From contig JABMCL010001124.1 in assembly GCA_018857735.1 (NCBI GenBank), forward strand, positions 470,001 to 534,000: DNA of 64,000 nt, read 5' to 3'. The notes under the pieces were generated by a model that had not been told where the DNA came from, did no database searches, and saw nothing but the letters and a program-made list of their open reading frames with translations. How positions within the stretch are numbered: position 1 is the first letter of the stretch; each line of letters starts with the position of its first letter. Shown in pieces: positions 63,130-64,000 of this stretch. Both the position numbers and the translations under genes were made by a program. This DNA comes from Alviniconcha marisindica. Lineage: Eukaryota; Mollusca; Gastropoda; Provannidae.

Positions 63130-63384
63130 CTGTAAACACAGAAACAATCATCATAAAATCACAGCAGGCATGAACTTTTTACAACTTGGATCTGCGGTCA
63201 CATCACTGATGATCAAAATGTCATCATGACCGATGCTAACTAACACACTTCGCAAGACATCCTGTTGTCAACACTGATCATCACAACAAAGTTACTCACC
63301 CAAATACGTTTTAAGTACATAAATGTGTTGTCACCCTAGAACTCATCTGCCTCTACCATCTGCCCCCTAACAGGAAGAATAACT

Positions 63385-63806
63385 TACTGAGTGAAGTGTT
63401 GTAGTGTGTTTATGTAATACAATAATAGGGTTCACTGTGCTCTCGGTGCATGCGTGTGTGCATTGTGCACATAGTTATGCTTGAACCCTTGTTGATGTCT
63501 ACATTATGTGTTAGTTTTTGTTAAATTGCTGATAACATTTTCCATCTTGACATACCTTATGCATGTTACATTATGTTTGTTCAGCGCTTTGAGCCTAACT
63601 TACTCAATGAAGTGTTGTGTGTTTATGTAATGAATAGGGTTCACTGTGCTCTTGGTGTGTGTGTGCATGCGTGCGTCGTGCACATACTTATGCTTGAACC
63701 CTTGTGATGTCTACATTATGTGTTAGTTTTTGTTGAATTGCTGATAACATTTTCCATCTGACATACGTTATGCGTGTTACATTATGTTTGTTCAGCGCTT
63801 TGAGCC
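63385..63806. repeat. Direct duplication of a ~205-bp repeat
   Basis: GAAGTGTTGTAGTGTGTTTA TGTAAT...AGGGTTCACTGTGCTC...TATGCTTGAACCCTTG...CAGCGCTTTGAGCC occurs at 63385-63595 and 63601-63806. A truncated relative is near 62890-63015. The second copy continues into GCGCTTTACAAATTTCGATG ATTATTATTA, like a LINE/SINE 3' tail. Confidence 0.85.
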
Positions 63807-63952
63807 ACGGGGTACGCGCTTTACAAATTTCGATGATTATTATTACAGCCTTTCTGCAATTAGTGAAGCATGTTAACTACCTCTCATGACTTCGGAAACA
63901 TACAATACTAAACAAGAGAATCCACCTTTACTGCCCCTTAAAGGCCTGGGCC

Positions 63953-64000
63953 CCTGAGTGGGGACAGCTCAGTGGTAGAGTATCGGACTCATGATCGAAA
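63953..64000 (+). mobile_element. tRNA-like SINE head, truncated by the window end
   Basis: GGGGACAGCTCAGTGGTAGA GTATCGGACTCATGATCGAAA resembles a tRNA 5' half: a D-arm with box A (AGCTCAGTGGTAGAG) and an anticodon arm with a CAT loop. The anticodon stem is imperfect, which favours a SINE over a functional tRNA. The 3' half is outside the window. Confidence 0.55.

Overview
The window is genomic DNA from an animal: every gene is split by GT-AG introns, the spacers are full of microsatellites, minisatellites and degenerate transposons, and the proteins are metazoan housekeeping families. Gene content, residue choices (for example an eIF4E beginning MASNADD and ending NRYQL) and repeat style suggest a lophotrochozoan, probably a mollusc and perhaps a gastropod. 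That taxonomic call is inference.

Layout. 1-2.6 kb: the last two coding exons of SPARC/osteonectin (+) and its 3' UTR, followed by a ~62-bp minisatellite. 3.6-15.5 kb: a complete eIF4E gene (-), convergent with SPARC, with two intact alternative terminal exons and two decayed copies of the same exon; intron 3 holds a small inverted-repeat transposon. 15.6-20.5 kb: spacer with a LINE 3' end and dispersed repeats. 20.7-34.7 kb: a 14-exon nucleolin-like gene (-) encoding about 650 aa (KTPQ-rich N terminus, acidic blocks, K/Q-rich repeat, two RRMs, acidic tail). 34.7-41.0 kb: a bidirectional spacer made of a ~190-bp satellite, long GA/GT tracts and copies of a dispersed repeat. 41.0-55.5 kb: a 20-exon canonical nucleolin gene (+) encoding about 791 aa (acidic/basic N terminus, four RRMs, RGG tail). 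Its introns contain five box C/D snoRNA candidates in two sequence families and a TTAA-flanked inverted-repeat element. 56.9-60.0 kb: three minisatellites. 60.7-64 kb: the last four coding exons of PRPF31 (-), running off the right edge, then a duplicated ~205-bp repeat and a truncated tRNA-like SINE head.

Functional theme. Apart from SPARC, the genes belong to RNA and ribosome biology: cap binding (eIF4E), pre-rRNA processing (nucleolin and its paralogue, plus intronic snoRNAs with apparent 18S and 28S complementarity), and U4/U6 snRNP assembly (PRPF31).

Most interesting points: (1) eIF4E alternative last exons that swap the position equivalent to vertebrate Ser209, the Mnk phosphosite, for Ala; (2) the snoRNA sets inside nucleolin introns; (3) the head-to-head nucleolin/nucleolin-like pair with the same RRM intron positions and phases; (4) recurrent TCAG/CTGA tetramer insertions that distinguish copies of repeats in several spacer regions, either a real mutational signature or a sequencing/assembly artefact. 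All exon boundaries were read by eye from frame continuity and GT/AG signals.
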